Positions 39,391 to 47,030 of a DNA stretch of 48,921 nt are shown piece after piece; within the stretch, counting starts at the first letter, position 1, and each line of letters begins with the position of its first letter. The notes below the pieces were generated by a model. It did not search any database, was not told the origin of the DNA, and saw nothing but the letters and a program-made list of their open reading frames with translations. The stretch lies in contig CAJMOH010000018.1 in the NCBI GenBank assembly GCA_905215055.1, forward strand, positions 1 to 48,921. The letters are read 5' to 3'. A program made the translations under genes and the position numbers. The stretch is from an uncultured bacterium. GTDB lineage: Bacteria; Bacillota; Clostridia; Oscillospirales; Acutalibacteraceae.

Positions 39391-41754
39391 TCAAGAGCGG
39401 AGGACAGCCCCCACTTTGGCCGCTTTTTCCACAATGGCGTCCACCCAGGGCTGTACCTCCTCCTTGGAGAGCGTGCGCTCCTGAGAGGAGAAGGCAAAGC
39501 GCAGGGTAATGCTCATCACGCCGTTTTGCTGGAAAGAGTCGATCAGGGTCACGCTGGTAAGCGTCTCCGGGTCCATGTCCGCCCAGGCGGGAGTGAGCTG
39601 CTGGAAGGTCAGGCCCTGAGGCATGGTCAGGGACAGGTCGATGTCAATCCCGGGGAACCGGGAAGGTTCCCGGTAGGCGATGTCCTTGCCCTGGATGGCG
39701 GCAAAGGCGTCCATATCCAGCTGGGCGCAGACCGCGGCGGCCTTTCTGTCCAGCTTTTGCAGCACGGCGGGGTGCAGGGCGCACAGCCAGCCCAGCTCCC
39801 GGCCCTCATAGGAGATGGAAGCCGTGTTCCGGGGATGCTGCCAGGCGTGCCTTGGCTCCACGTTTTGGAAAGTGAAGTCCGCCCGCTTGATGTCCCGGCC
39901 CAGGGCCGTGAGGATCTCCAGCAGCTCCAGGTACAGCTCCTTTTCGCCGCAGGTGCGGCTGTACAGGGCAATGCCCAGCTTTTTCCGCTCGTTGCACAGG
40001 CCGTCTTCCTTCAGTCCCTCGCAGACGCGGCCAATCTCGAAGATGCCGAAGTCCGGGGCAAAGGACTTGTTTTCGTTTACAAAGCTCAGCAGGGTGGGAC
40101 CCATGTTGGTGCGGAGGGTCTCCAGGTCCGGGCTTTGGGGAGAGAGCAGCTTCACGTTTTTCTCCACCTGGATTCCCAGGTCCTTGCACTTTTTGGCGTC
40201 AAACCAGATGTAGGAGTGGACCTCGTGGAGATGATAGCGCTGGACAAGAATATCTTTGGCAAAATTGTCCGCTTTATTTCCAGGGCTGCGCTTTTCCGGA
40301 TAGAGGGCGCTGCGGGTGGTTTCAATCTGGAAGTTGTCATAGCCGTAGATACGGGTGATTTCCTCGATGATGTCCGCCTTGATGGTCACGTCCTTGGTGG
40401 CCCGCCAGGTGGGAACATCCACATGGAACTCCTTCCCGTCAAAGCTGGCCCCAAAGCCCAGGGCGTTCAGGGTTTGCAAAATCTGTTCGTTGCCGATTTC
40501 AATGCCGGTGTACCGGTCCACATAGGCCTTGTCAAAACGCAGAGACACGGCGGGGTACTGTTTGCGGTACACGTCGGTGAGCCGGGAGATCACCTGGGCG
40601 CCGGGATCGATGTCCAGCAGCAGCTTGACAAACCGGGCGATGGCAGTGGGGCACATCTCCGGGTCCAGGGTCTTTTCGTAGCGCATGGAGGCGTCGGTGC
40701 GCAGGCCCAGCCGGGTGGAGGATTTCCGCACGCTGACCGCGTCGAAGTTGGCGCTTTCCAGCAGCAGGCTGTCGGTGTCGTCCTCAATCTCGGAGTCCAG
40801 GCCGCCCATAATGCCGGCGATGGCCACGGGCTGATCCTTGCAGCAGATCATCAGGGTGTTCTCGTCTACTTGGCGCTGCGTGCCGTCCAGGGTGGTGAAG
40901 GAGAAGGGCGCCTCAAAGCGCTTGACCTCAATCTGGTCTACCTTGGCGCAGTCAAAGGCGTGCATGGGCTGGCCCATTTCCAGCATCAGATAGTTGGTCA
41001 GGTCCGCCAGCAGGTTGATGCCCCGGCTGCCGCAGTAGTACAGCCGGATCCGCATATCCACAGGGCTGACCTTTTTCTGGATGTTGCGAACCTTCAGGCC
41101 GGCGTAGCGGTAGCACAGGTCGTCCTGCACGTCAATCTGAATGGGGTCCAGCCCGTCAAACTGGGAAAGCTCCACGGTTTCCAGGGGCTTCAGCTCCCGG
41201 CCGGACAGGGCGGAAAACTCCCGGGCGATGCCATAATGTCCCCACAGGTCGGGGCGGTTGGTCAAAGACTTGTTGTCCACCTCGAACACCGTGTCTTTAA
41301 TGGCGTAAAGCTCTGTTATGTCCGCGCCGATGGGGGTGTCCTCCGGCAGCTCCATCAGACCGGAGTGGTCGTCGGAGATGCCCAGCTCTTTTTCCGAGCA
41401 GCACATGCCGTGGGATTCCATCCCGGCAATGGAGGCGCAGGCAATTTCCTGTCCGGCCACCATGCCCCCCTCCTTGACAAAGGGGACGATCAGGCCCTCC
41501 CGCACATTGGGAGCGCCGCAGACCACGTCGTAGATTTTATTGCCGGCATCCACCTTTAAGAGATGGAGCTTTTTGGAATTGGGGTGGGCCTCCACGGAAA
41601 GAATTTTTCCGGCGACCACATCCCGCAGGCCGTCTCCCTTGTGGAAGATGTCCTCCACCTCGGCGGTGGAGAGGGTGAAGCGGTGGATCAGGCTTTCCAA
41701 GTCCAGACCGGACAGGTCCACAAAATCCCCGATCCAGTTCATAGAGATATACAT
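39391..41754 (-). CDS. pheT: Phenylalanine-tRNA ligase beta subunit
   Basis: Subunit of 787 residues of the heterotetrameric enzyme that charges tRNA-Phe. The full bacterial layout is present: MNWIGDFVDLSG N terminus, an EMAP/tRNA-binding domain (about 40-150, VVCGAPNVREG), the B3/B4 editing domain with TRLGLRTDASMRYEK nearby, B5, the catalytic-like core with DILVQRYHLHEVHSYIWF, and the C-terminal ferredoxin-like anticodon-binding domain (about 695-787, FPGIDIDLSL). Eighteen bases separate it from pheS. No strong terminator was found after its stop at 39391. Confidence 0.97.
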   Translation of the reverse strand: MYISMNWIGDFVDLSGLDLESLIHRFTLSTAEVEDIFHKGDGLRDVVAGKILSVEAHPNSKKLHLLKVDAGNKIYDVVCGAPNVREGLIVPFVKEGGMVAGQEIACASIAGMESHGMCCSEKELGISDDHSGLMELPEDTPIGADITELYAIKDTVFEVDNKSLTNRPDLWGHYGIAREFSALSGRELKPLETVELSQFDGLDPIQIDVQDDLCYRYAGLKVRNIQKKVSPVDMRIRLYYCGSRGINLLADLTNYLMLEMGQPMHAFDCAKVDQIEVKRFEAPFSFTTLDGTQRQVDENTLMICCKDQPVAIAGIMGGLDSEIEDDTDSLLLESANFDAVSVRKSSTRLGLRTDASMRYEKTLDPEMCPTAIARFVKLLLDIDPGAQVISRLTDVYRKQYPAVSLRFDKAYVDRYTGIEIGNEQILQTLNALGFGASFDGKEFHVDVPTWRATKDVTIKADIIEEITRIYGYDNFQIETTRSALYPEKRSPGNKADNFAKDILVQRYHLHEVHSYIWFDAKKCKDLGIQVEKNVKLLSPQSPDLETLRTNMGPTLLSFVNENKSFAPDFGIFEIGRVCEGLKEDGLCNERKKLGIALYSRTCGEKELYLELLEILTALGRDIKRADFTFQNVEPRHAWQHPRNTASISYEGRELGWLCALHPAVLQKLDRKAAAVCAQLDMDAFAAIQGKDIAYREPSRFPGIDIDLSLTMPQGLTFQQLTPAWADMDPETLTSVTLIDSFQQNGVMSITLRFAFSSQERTLSKEEVQPWVDAIVEKAAKVGAVLRS

Positions 41755-41772
41755 AGCGGTTTTCCCCCTTCT

Positions 41773-42801
41773 TTATTCGTGCTTAAACTGGCTCAGGCCC
41801 TTCAGATTGCCGCTGTTCAGGTCTCGAATGTCCTTGATGCCGTACTTCATCATAGCCAGACGGGTCAGGCCCAGGCCAAAGGCAAAGCCCGTGTATTCCT
41901 CCGGGTCGATGCCGCCCATCTTCAGCACGTTGGGATGAATCATCCCGCAGGGACACAGCTCCAGCCAGCCGGAGTTTTTGCAGCTGGGGCAGCCCTCGCC
42001 GCCGCAGATCAGGCAGGAGATGTCCAGCTCGAAGCCGGGCTCCACAAAGGGGAAGAACCCGGGCCGCAGCCGCACGGTGATGTCCCGCTCGAACACCTGG
42101 GAGAGCATGGTTTTCATAAAGTAGATCAGGTTGGAGATGGAGATGTCCTTGTCAATCATCAGACCCTCCATCTGGAAGAAGGTGTTCTCGTGGCAGGCGT
42201 CGGTGGCCTCGTTGCGGAAGCACCGGCCGGGGAACACCGCCCGCAGGGGGGCGCCGTATTTGCGCATAATGGCGTTTTGGGCCGCGGAGGTGTGGGTTTT
42301 CAGCAGCTGGCCGTTGTCCAGGTAATAGGTGTCCTGCATGTCCCGGGCGGGATGGTGCTTGGGGATGTTCACCGCCTCGAAGCACTCGTAGTCGGTGACG
42401 ATTTCTTTGTAGTCCTCAATGGTAAAGCCCATGGAGGAGAAGATCTCCTCCAGCTGGCGCTGCACCAGGGTGATGGGGTGATAGGACCCTTCCGACTGGT
42501 CCACGGGCAGAGTCACGTCGTACTGCTCGGCGGCGGCAATCTGGGCCTCCTCCTCGGCGGCGCGGATTTTCTCCACCTGCTGGGAGATGCCCTCCTCCAC
42601 CTGACGCTTCAGCTGGTTAATCAGCTGGCCCATTTCCTTTTTCTGGTCGCCCGCCACGGATTTCAAGCCCTTCAGCAGCTCGGTGACAGAGCCCTTTTTG
42701 CCCAGATAGGCGATCCGCAGTTTTTCTACCGCGTCGCTGTTTTGGGCGGCCTGCAGCTCCCGCTCAAAGCTCTGCCGCAGCGCCTGGATTGTTTCCTTCA
42801 T
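41773..42801 (-). CDS. pheS: Phenylalanine-tRNA ligase alpha subunit
   Basis: Catalytic subunit of 342 residues. N-terminal coiled coil (about 1-90) for tRNA binding, then the class II core: motif 2 FRNEATDACHENTFFQMEGLMID, the FFPFVEPGFELDISC segment, a Cys cluster CLICGGEGCPSCKNSGWLE, and motif 3 GFAFGLGLTRLAMMKYGI. The Ala at the usual specificity position near FGLGLTR is normal. AAAGGAATGG lies upstream of ATG 42801. Expression is controlled by a Phe T-box. Confidence 0.97.
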   Translation of the reverse strand: MKETIQALRQSFERELQAAQNSDAVEKLRIAYLGKKGSVTELLKGLKSVAGDQKKEMGQLINQLKRQVEEGISQQVEKIRAAEEEAQIAAAEQYDVTLPVDQSEGSYHPITLVQRQLEEIFSSMGFTIEDYKEIVTDYECFEAVNIPKHHPARDMQDTYYLDNGQLLKTHTSAAQNAIMRKYGAPLRAVFPGRCFRNEATDACHENTFFQMEGLMIDKDISISNLIYFMKTMLSQVFERDITVRLRPGFFPFVEPGFELDISCLICGGEGCPSCKNSGWLELCPCGMIHPNVLKMGGIDPEEYTGFAFGLGLTRLAMMKYGIKDIRDLNSGNLKGLSQFKHE

Positions 42802-42834
42802 CAGATACCATTCCTTTCGTAGAAAATGGGGGAC

Positions 42835-42868
42835 AAAAAAACTCCGCCCCCAGAGAACAGGGGCGAAG
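42835..42868 (-). terminator. T-box terminator of pheST
   Basis: Minus-strand stem CTTCGCCCC/GGGGCGGAG, followed by seven T residues. Confidence 0.92.
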
Positions 42869-43121
42869 TGACTTCTTCGCGGTACCACCCATATTCAGCG
42901 GAACGCCCCCTCTAAGCATAAAGAAAAGCGCGCCGCCCTCGTTGGGCCTGTAACGGGGCCGCCCGTCGGCGCCTAGTGAGGGGGAGAGCCCCTGTTCAGC
43001 GCCGCCGCTCCGGAAGGAACTTCTCCCCGCACACCCAGAGCCGCGTTTTCAGCCGGTGGCGCGGCCTCTCTGACAAGGCGGCGCGGGGGTACTTTCTTCC
43101 ATCTGCGCGTTTGTGCTAACG
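42835..43121 (-). promoter_or_regulatory. T-box leader of pheST, specifier UUC (phenylalanine)
   Basis: Minus-strand leader with AGAGAGGCCGCG (distal Stem I) and the T-box core GGGTGGTACCGCG (42890-42878). Stem I helix GGAAG/CUUCC lies directly under the specifier UUC (43019-43017) in GAGAAG-UUC-CUUCC. The UGGU bulge fits the ACCA end of tRNA-Phe. Low charged tRNA-Phe would favour antitermination and pheST expression. Confidence 0.92.
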
Positions 43122-43127
43122 GTATGG

Positions 43128-43156
43128 ATTATACCACAGCGGGGCGCGGGATTCAA
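43128..43156 (-). promoter_or_regulatory. Promoter of the pheST T-box transcript
   Basis: Minus strand TTGAAT (43156-43151), 17-nt spacer, TATAAT (43133-43128). Confidence 0.8.
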
Positions 43157-43226
43157 GGGGAAGGGGGAGAATTTGTGGAAAACCCCTTTTTTTAAAAAGG
43201 TTTCCTCTTCGTTCACAAAAGTTTTA

Positions 43227-43255
43227 TTGAATCCTGCCGGGTTTTGTGGTATGAT
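43227..43255 (+). promoter_or_regulatory. Promoter of the DUF6106 gene
   Basis: TTGAAT (43227-43232), 17-nt spacer, TATGAT (43250-43255), 67 bases before the start codon. Confidence 0.75.
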
Positions 43256-43321
43256 ACATCTCATGGAGTGCCGCGGGGCAAGCTGCCGGGCGGCATAGTG
43301 ACGAAAGGATGGAGTCTAAGA

Positions 43322-43861
43322 ATGGGCGACGTATTTATTGAACGGATGATAAAGAAAAAGTTTGAAACCACCGACATGCTGATTTTGGCAGGTATTGTTG
43401 TGGCCATGATCGTGGTGGTGTTCATCGGGTTTGTGGTGGGCTTTTTGATCTTCCCCTTCCCCATGCTCACCATGCTGGTGGCCTTGGGAGCCGGCTTTGG
43501 CGGCTATAAGCTGCTGACCATGCGGCTGCTGGAGTACGAATACAGCTTGACCAACGGCTTTGTGGCGGTGGACAAGATTATGAACCGTTCCAGCCGCAAG
43601 CGCATGACCTCCTTTGAATGCAGCACCGCCGAGGACATTGGCCAGTATGCCCAGAACGAGGCCCGGTTGAAAAACCAGAGCTTCGATTCCCGAATTTTCG
43701 CCACAGAGTACAGCGACCACCGGGACGCCTGGTACATGATTGTGCGCAGCCAGAAAACGGGAAAAACCCTGGTGGTGTTCAACCCGGACGAGGAGCTTTT
43801 GGAGGCCGTTAAGAAGTTTATCCCCAAAACCCTGAAGTGGGAGAAGTTCGGCCGGGGCTGA
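43322..43861 (+). CDS. DUF6106 family membrane protein
   Basis: A 179-residue protein with two adjacent transmembrane helices (about 20-42 and 46-66) and a cytoplasmic C-terminal domain. LEYEYSLTNGFVAVDKIMNRSSRKR and WYMIVRSQKTGKTLVVFNPDEELLEAVKKFIPK match a conserved Clostridial family of unknown role, resembling a membrane-anchored PH-like fold. GGAG lies seven bases before ATG 43322. Single-gene unit with its own promoter. Confidence 0.85.
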   Translation: MGDVFIERMIKKKFETTDMLILAGIVVAMIVVVFIGFVVGFLIFPFPMLTMLVALGAGFGGYKLLTMRLLEYEYSLTNGFVAVDKIMNRSSRKRMTSFECSTAEDIGQYAQNEARLKNQSFDSRIFATEYSDHRDAWYMIVRSQKTGKTLVVFNPDEELLEAVKKFIPKTLKWEKFGRG

Positions 43862-43878
43862 TGCTTTGTTACCCAGAC

Positions 43879-43917
43879 AAAAAAGGACATCCAAGCAAGG
43901 CGCTTGGGTGTCCTTTC
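43879..43917. terminator. Terminator between the DUF6106 and ribU genes
   Basis: Stem AAAGGACATCCAAGC/GCTTGGGTGTCCTTT (43882-43896 and 43902-43916). The minus strand continues TTTTTTG, so it mainly serves ribU; the plus strand has only TTTCGC. Confidence 0.87.
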
Positions 43918-43934
43918 GCTGTTTTGGGGAGAAA

Positions 43935-44546
43935 TCAGGCCTTGGCTTTGCTGCCCTCCACGCCGTGGATCAGGGGGGAGAGCCGCTTGTATACGGCAAA
44001 GGTCAGGGCCACGTCGCAGGCGGCCTTCACCAGAGTGAAGGGGACGTTGAAAATCAGCAGGGCCTGGGGCAGCGTCTGCACAGAGGGAAGAATCAGCTGA
44101 TAGGCGTCCATAATGGCCTCCATCGACATCATCCCAGAGCGCACATAGAAGGGGTAGGAGATGAAGTAGTTGATGGGAAAGCTCATAACAGCCATCACCA
44201 CCGCCCCCAGAACGGAGCCCCACAGGGCGCCCCAGCGGTTCTTTTTCTGCCGGTAGAACAGGCCCGCGGGCACCACAAAGGTGATGCCCATCAAAAAGTT
44301 GCAAAGCTCTCCCACGCCGCCGGTGCCGCTGGTGGGCAGGTTAATCAGGTTTTTGATAAAGCACACCGCTACGCCGCTGACCGGTCCCATAGAGAAGGAG
44401 GCGATCAGAGCGGGCAGCTCTGAGAAGTCCATGGCCAAAAAGCTGGGGACAATGGGCAGGCTGAAGCTGAGAAACATCAGCACGGTGGCCACGGCGCTTA
44501 AAATGGCGGTCATGGCGATTTTTCGAACGTTGGCTTTCTTTTGCAC
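43935..44546 (-). CDS. ribU: Riboflavin ECF transporter S component
   Basis: Membrane substrate-binding subunit of 203 residues with about six helices, taking up riboflavin together with a shared EcfAA'T module not in this window. Family blocks: the N-terminal RKIAMTAILSAVATVLMF, FLAMDFSELPALIASFSMGPVSG, and IKNLINLPTSGTGGVGELCNF. GTG 44546 is used, preceded by GAAAGGG; the longer frame runs into the riboswitch and is rejected. The FMN riboswitch directly upstream agrees with the assignment. Confidence 0.95.
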   Translation of the reverse strand: MQKKANVRKIAMTAILSAVATVLMFLSFSLPIVPSFLAMDFSELPALIASFSMGPVSGVAVCFIKNLINLPTSGTGGVGELCNFLMGITFVVPAGLFYRQKKNRWGALWGSVLGAVVMAVMSFPINYFISYPFYVRSGMMSMEAIMDAYQLILPSVQTLPQALLIFNVPFTLVKAACDVALTFAVYKRLSPLIHGVEGSKAKA

Positions 44547-44606
44547 AGAACCATCCCTTTCGGAAAAATTTTGGTTCGCAAAAGACCGGAGGGGTGGCCG
44601 CAGGCA

Positions 44607-44640
44607 GAAAAAATCCCGGAGCCGTAAACGGTCCGGGAGC
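44607..44640 (-). terminator. FMN riboswitch terminator
   Basis: Minus-strand stem TCCCGGA/TCCGGGA with an inner CCGT/ACGG pair, followed by TTTTTTC; it lies between aptamer and ribU. Confidence 0.88.
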
Positions 44641-44689
44641 CTGTTTGATGAAATGGAGATACAGCGGGAACAGCGGCGCCGTTCCCAAC

Positions 44690-44845
44690 AACCTTCTATC
44701 ATCCGGACTTTGCCGCCTTTTTTCAGGAGAAAAAAGGGGTTCACCGTCGGTACCGGAATCGCACCGGTTCGGCGGAGAGAGAACTCTCCGTTCGCAGACT
44801 ATACTGCCGGTCAGGAATTGCACCTTGCCCCGAAGATCATTTGCT
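44690..44845 (-). promoter_or_regulatory. FMN riboswitch (RFN element)
   Basis: The minus strand carries the conserved RFN blocks in order: GATCTTCGGGGCAAGGTG, AATTCCTGACCGGCAGTATA, GTCTGCGAAC, the GGTGCGATTCCGGTACCGAC block, and GTCCGGATGATAGAAGG closing the P1 stem. When FMN is bound, the terminator at 44607-44640 should form and shut off riboflavin uptake. Confidence 0.96.
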
Positions 44846-44853
44846 GGTATCAT
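44825..44853 (+). promoter_or_regulatory. Promoter candidate for the Nnr gene
   Basis: TTGCCC (44825-44830), 17-nt spacer, TATCAT (44848-44853), 42 bases before the start codon. Its -10 overlaps the -10 of the divergent ribU promoter. Confidence 0.5.
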
Positions 44854-44880
44854 TTTAATACAGAGATTTTCGCCTGTCAA
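44852..44880 (-). promoter_or_regulatory. Promoter of the FMN riboswitch-ribU transcript
   Basis: Minus strand TTGACA (44880-44875), 17-nt spacer, TAAAAT (44857-44852). Confidence 0.82.
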
Positions 44881-44894
44881 GGAGGAGAACGGGA

Positions 44895-46409
44895 ATGAAG
44901 CTTTTTTGCCGTGACGAAATGCAGCGCTTGGAGCAGGGAGCCGTGGACGCCGGGACGCCTCTCTCTCAGCTGATGGAGAACGCGGGCCGGGCCTTGGCCC
45001 AGGAGACGGCCCGGCGGTGCCGCCCTGTGAGGGGAAAGCGGGCGGTGCTGCTCTGCGGGAAGGGCAATAACGGCGGGGATGGCTTTGTCTGCGCCGGGGC
45101 TTTGGCGGGGATGGGCATGGCCTGCACGGTGATTCTGGCCCAGGGCGTCCCCAAAACAGAGCTGGCCTGTGCCGCCTTTGCCGCCATGCCACCGGCGGTG
45201 GAGGTGCTTTCCGGCGAGGATCAAAAGGCCGCCCAGCTCGCTATGCAGGAAGCGGACGTGATTTTGGACTGCGTGTTCGGCTTCAGCTTTCGCGGGGAGC
45301 TTTCCGGTCTGCCCGCCCGGCTGCTGGGCTATGCCAACGGCATGAGCTGCCTCAGGCTTTCCGCCGACCTGCCCAGCGGCGTGGAGTGCGACACGGGCCG
45401 GGTGTCCGCCGGGGCGTTCCGGGCTGATGTGACTGTGACCTTCACCGGGAAAAAGCCCGCTAACGCCTCCTATCCCGCCAAGGAATTCTGCGGGGAGACG
45501 GTGGTCCGTCAGGTGGGGGTGCCAGCGGCGCTGGCGGATGGGGCGGAATGCCGGATCTCTGAGACGGACGATTCCTTTCCCAAGGCCTGGCTTCCCGCTC
45601 CAAACGTGCAGGCCAACAAGGGAGATCAGGGCAGGCTGCTGCTGGTCTGCGGCAGCTGGGGCATGGCCGGGGCCTGCGTTATGGCGGCTCAGGGCGCCCT
45701 GCGAAGCGGCGCGGGCCTGGTGGAAATCGCTGTGGAGGAGCGGCTGTACCCCATCATCTCCCAGGCGGTCCCCCAGGCGGTGTATCAAATTTTGGACTGG
45801 GAAACCCGCCGGGAGGAAAGCGAGCGGGCCTTGCTGGAGGCATTGAGCCGGTGTACGGCCTGCGTTGTTGGCTGCGGCCTGGGACACCGGGCGGAGCTGG
45901 TGTGCCCTCTGGTGTTTTCCCATTGCCAGCGGCCTTTGGTGGCCGACGCTGACGCGGTCAACTTCCTCAGCAGGCACCCGGGATATTTGGAGGGAGTGGG
46001 ATACCCCCTGGTGCTCACGCCCCATCCCGGCGAAATGGCCCGGCTGTGCAGCGACACCATCCCGGAAATTCAGTCCGACCGGCTGGGAGCTGCTCAGCAG
46101 AAGGCGAGAGAGACCGGCGCCGTAGTGGTGCTCAAGGGCGCCGCTACGGTCATCGCCTCCCCGGACGGCCGCTGCGCTGTAAACCCCACCGGCAACCCCG
46201 GCATGGCCAAGGGCGGCAGCGGGGACGTGCTGGCCGGCATCACGGGAGCGCTGCTGGCCCAGGGAGTGCCTGCCTTTGAGGCGGGTGTGCTGGGGGCCTA
46301 TCTCCACGGCCGGGCGGGGGATCTGTGCGCCCAGCGGTACACCCAGCGGGCTATGCTTCCCACCGATCTGCCCCAGGCGCTGCCAGAGGTGTTCCGGCGG
46401 CTGCTGTAA
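44895..46409 (+). CDS. nnr: Bifunctional NAD(P)HX epimerase / ADP-dependent NAD(P)HX dehydratase
   Basis: Metabolite repair enzyme of 504 residues that restores hydrated, damaged NADH and NADPH. The N-terminal epimerase domain (1-215) has LMENAGRALAQ, LLCGKGNNGGDGFVCA and LSADLPSGVECDTG. The C-terminal dehydratase domain (about 230-504) has the kinase-like VVGCGLG, ADADAVNFLS, LTPHPGEMARL, VLKGAATVI and the signature NPGMAKGGSGDVLAGI with the catalytic Asp. GGAGGAG lies eight bases before ATG 44895. It is divergent from ribU and convergent with elaA, with two bases between the stops. Confidence 0.96.
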   Translation: MKLFCRDEMQRLEQGAVDAGTPLSQLMENAGRALAQETARRCRPVRGKRAVLLCGKGNNGGDGFVCAGALAGMGMACTVILAQGVPKTELACAAFAAMPPAVEVLSGEDQKAAQLAMQEADVILDCVFGFSFRGELSGLPARLLGYANGMSCLRLSADLPSGVECDTGRVSAGAFRADVTVTFTGKKPANASYPAKEFCGETVVRQVGVPAALADGAECRISETDDSFPKAWLPAPNVQANKGDQGRLLLVCGSWGMAGACVMAAQGALRSGAGLVEIAVEERLYPIISQAVPQAVYQILDWETRREESERALLEALSRCTACVVGCGLGHRAELVCPLVFSHCQRPLVADADAVNFLSRHPGYLEGVGYPLVLTPHPGEMARLCSDTIPEIQSDRLGAAQQKARETGAVVVLKGAATVIASPDGRCAVNPTGNPGMAKGGSGDVLAGITGALLAQGVPAFEAGVLGAYLHGRAGDLCAQRYTQRAMLPTDLPQALPEVFRRLL

Positions 46410-46411
46410 GG

Positions 46412-46846
46412 TTATTCCCGCAGCATTTGAATATGGGGGATGCCATCCTCCAGAAATTCCTGGGACACCTGGCGGAACCCGGCCTTTTCATACAGGCCCC
46501 GGGCGTAGGTCTGGGCCTCAATGCGAATAGGACCCTTTCCCAGCCATCGCTCTGCCGCTTGCAGCCCCTGCTCCAGCAGCTGGGTGCCAAGCCCCTGGCG
46601 GCGCTTGCGGCTGATGACCCTGCCCAGGGAGGCCTCTGGGAAGGATACCCCTGGTCTTAGCACCCGCAGATAGGCCTGAAGGCCCTCTTCGTCCCAGGCG
46701 AACACATGCAGGGCCTCCTGGTCCTTGCCGTCCAGCTCGGGATAGGGGCAGCGCTGCTCCACCACGAACACGTCCACCCGCAGCTTTACAATTTGATACA
46801 GTTCCTCCAGTGTCAGCTCCTCAAAACGTTTCCATTCCCAATGCAC
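46412..46846 (-). CDS. elaA: ElaA-type GNAT acetyltransferase
   Basis: A 144-residue GNAT protein close to E. coli ElaA in length and pattern: IVKLRVDVFVVEQRCPYPELDGKD near the N terminus is diagnostic, followed by LGRVISRKRRQGLGTQLLEQGL (acetyl-CoA loop) and RIEAQTYARGLYEKAGF. Substrate unknown. GTG 46846 is chosen because GGAGGAGGA lies nine bases before it; longer frames have no site. It has a good promoter of its own. Confidence 0.93.
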   Translation of the reverse strand: MHWEWKRFEELTLEELYQIVKLRVDVFVVEQRCPYPELDGKDQEALHVFAWDEEGLQAYLRVLRPGVSFPEASLGRVISRKRRQGLGTQLLEQGLQAAERWLGKGPIRIEAQTYARGLYEKAGFRQVSQEFLEDGIPHIQMLRE

Positions 46847-46880
46847 GGAAAAAGTCCTCCTCCGATGGATGTTTTCTGCC

Positions 46881-46909
46881 AGTATAGCAGAGAACCCGCA
46901 AAATTTCAA
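46881..46909 (-). promoter_or_regulatory. Promoter of elaA
   Basis: Minus strand TTGAAA (46909-46904), 17-nt spacer, TATACT (46886-46881). Confidence 0.78.
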
Positions 46910-46937
46910 AGGCATAGGTTTGATTTTGCCTCATATC

Positions 46938-46966
46938 TTTACAAGAGGGGGAATTTCTGATAAACT
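46938..46966 (+). promoter_or_regulatory. Promoter candidate for the CmpB-type gene
   Basis: TTTACA (46938-46943), 17-nt spacer, TAAACT (46961-46966), 65 bases before the start codon. Confidence 0.55.
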
Positions 46967-47030
46967 TATTAAATTACTCTGGCGGAGGCGCTCTGCCGGG
47001 GAGCTTGCTGGAATAGGGGAAATGCTTGCG

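Noticed and set aside
43935..44744. Longer frame of ribU
   Set aside because: It reads into the FMN riboswitch and its terminator; GTG 44546 has a proper ribosome site.
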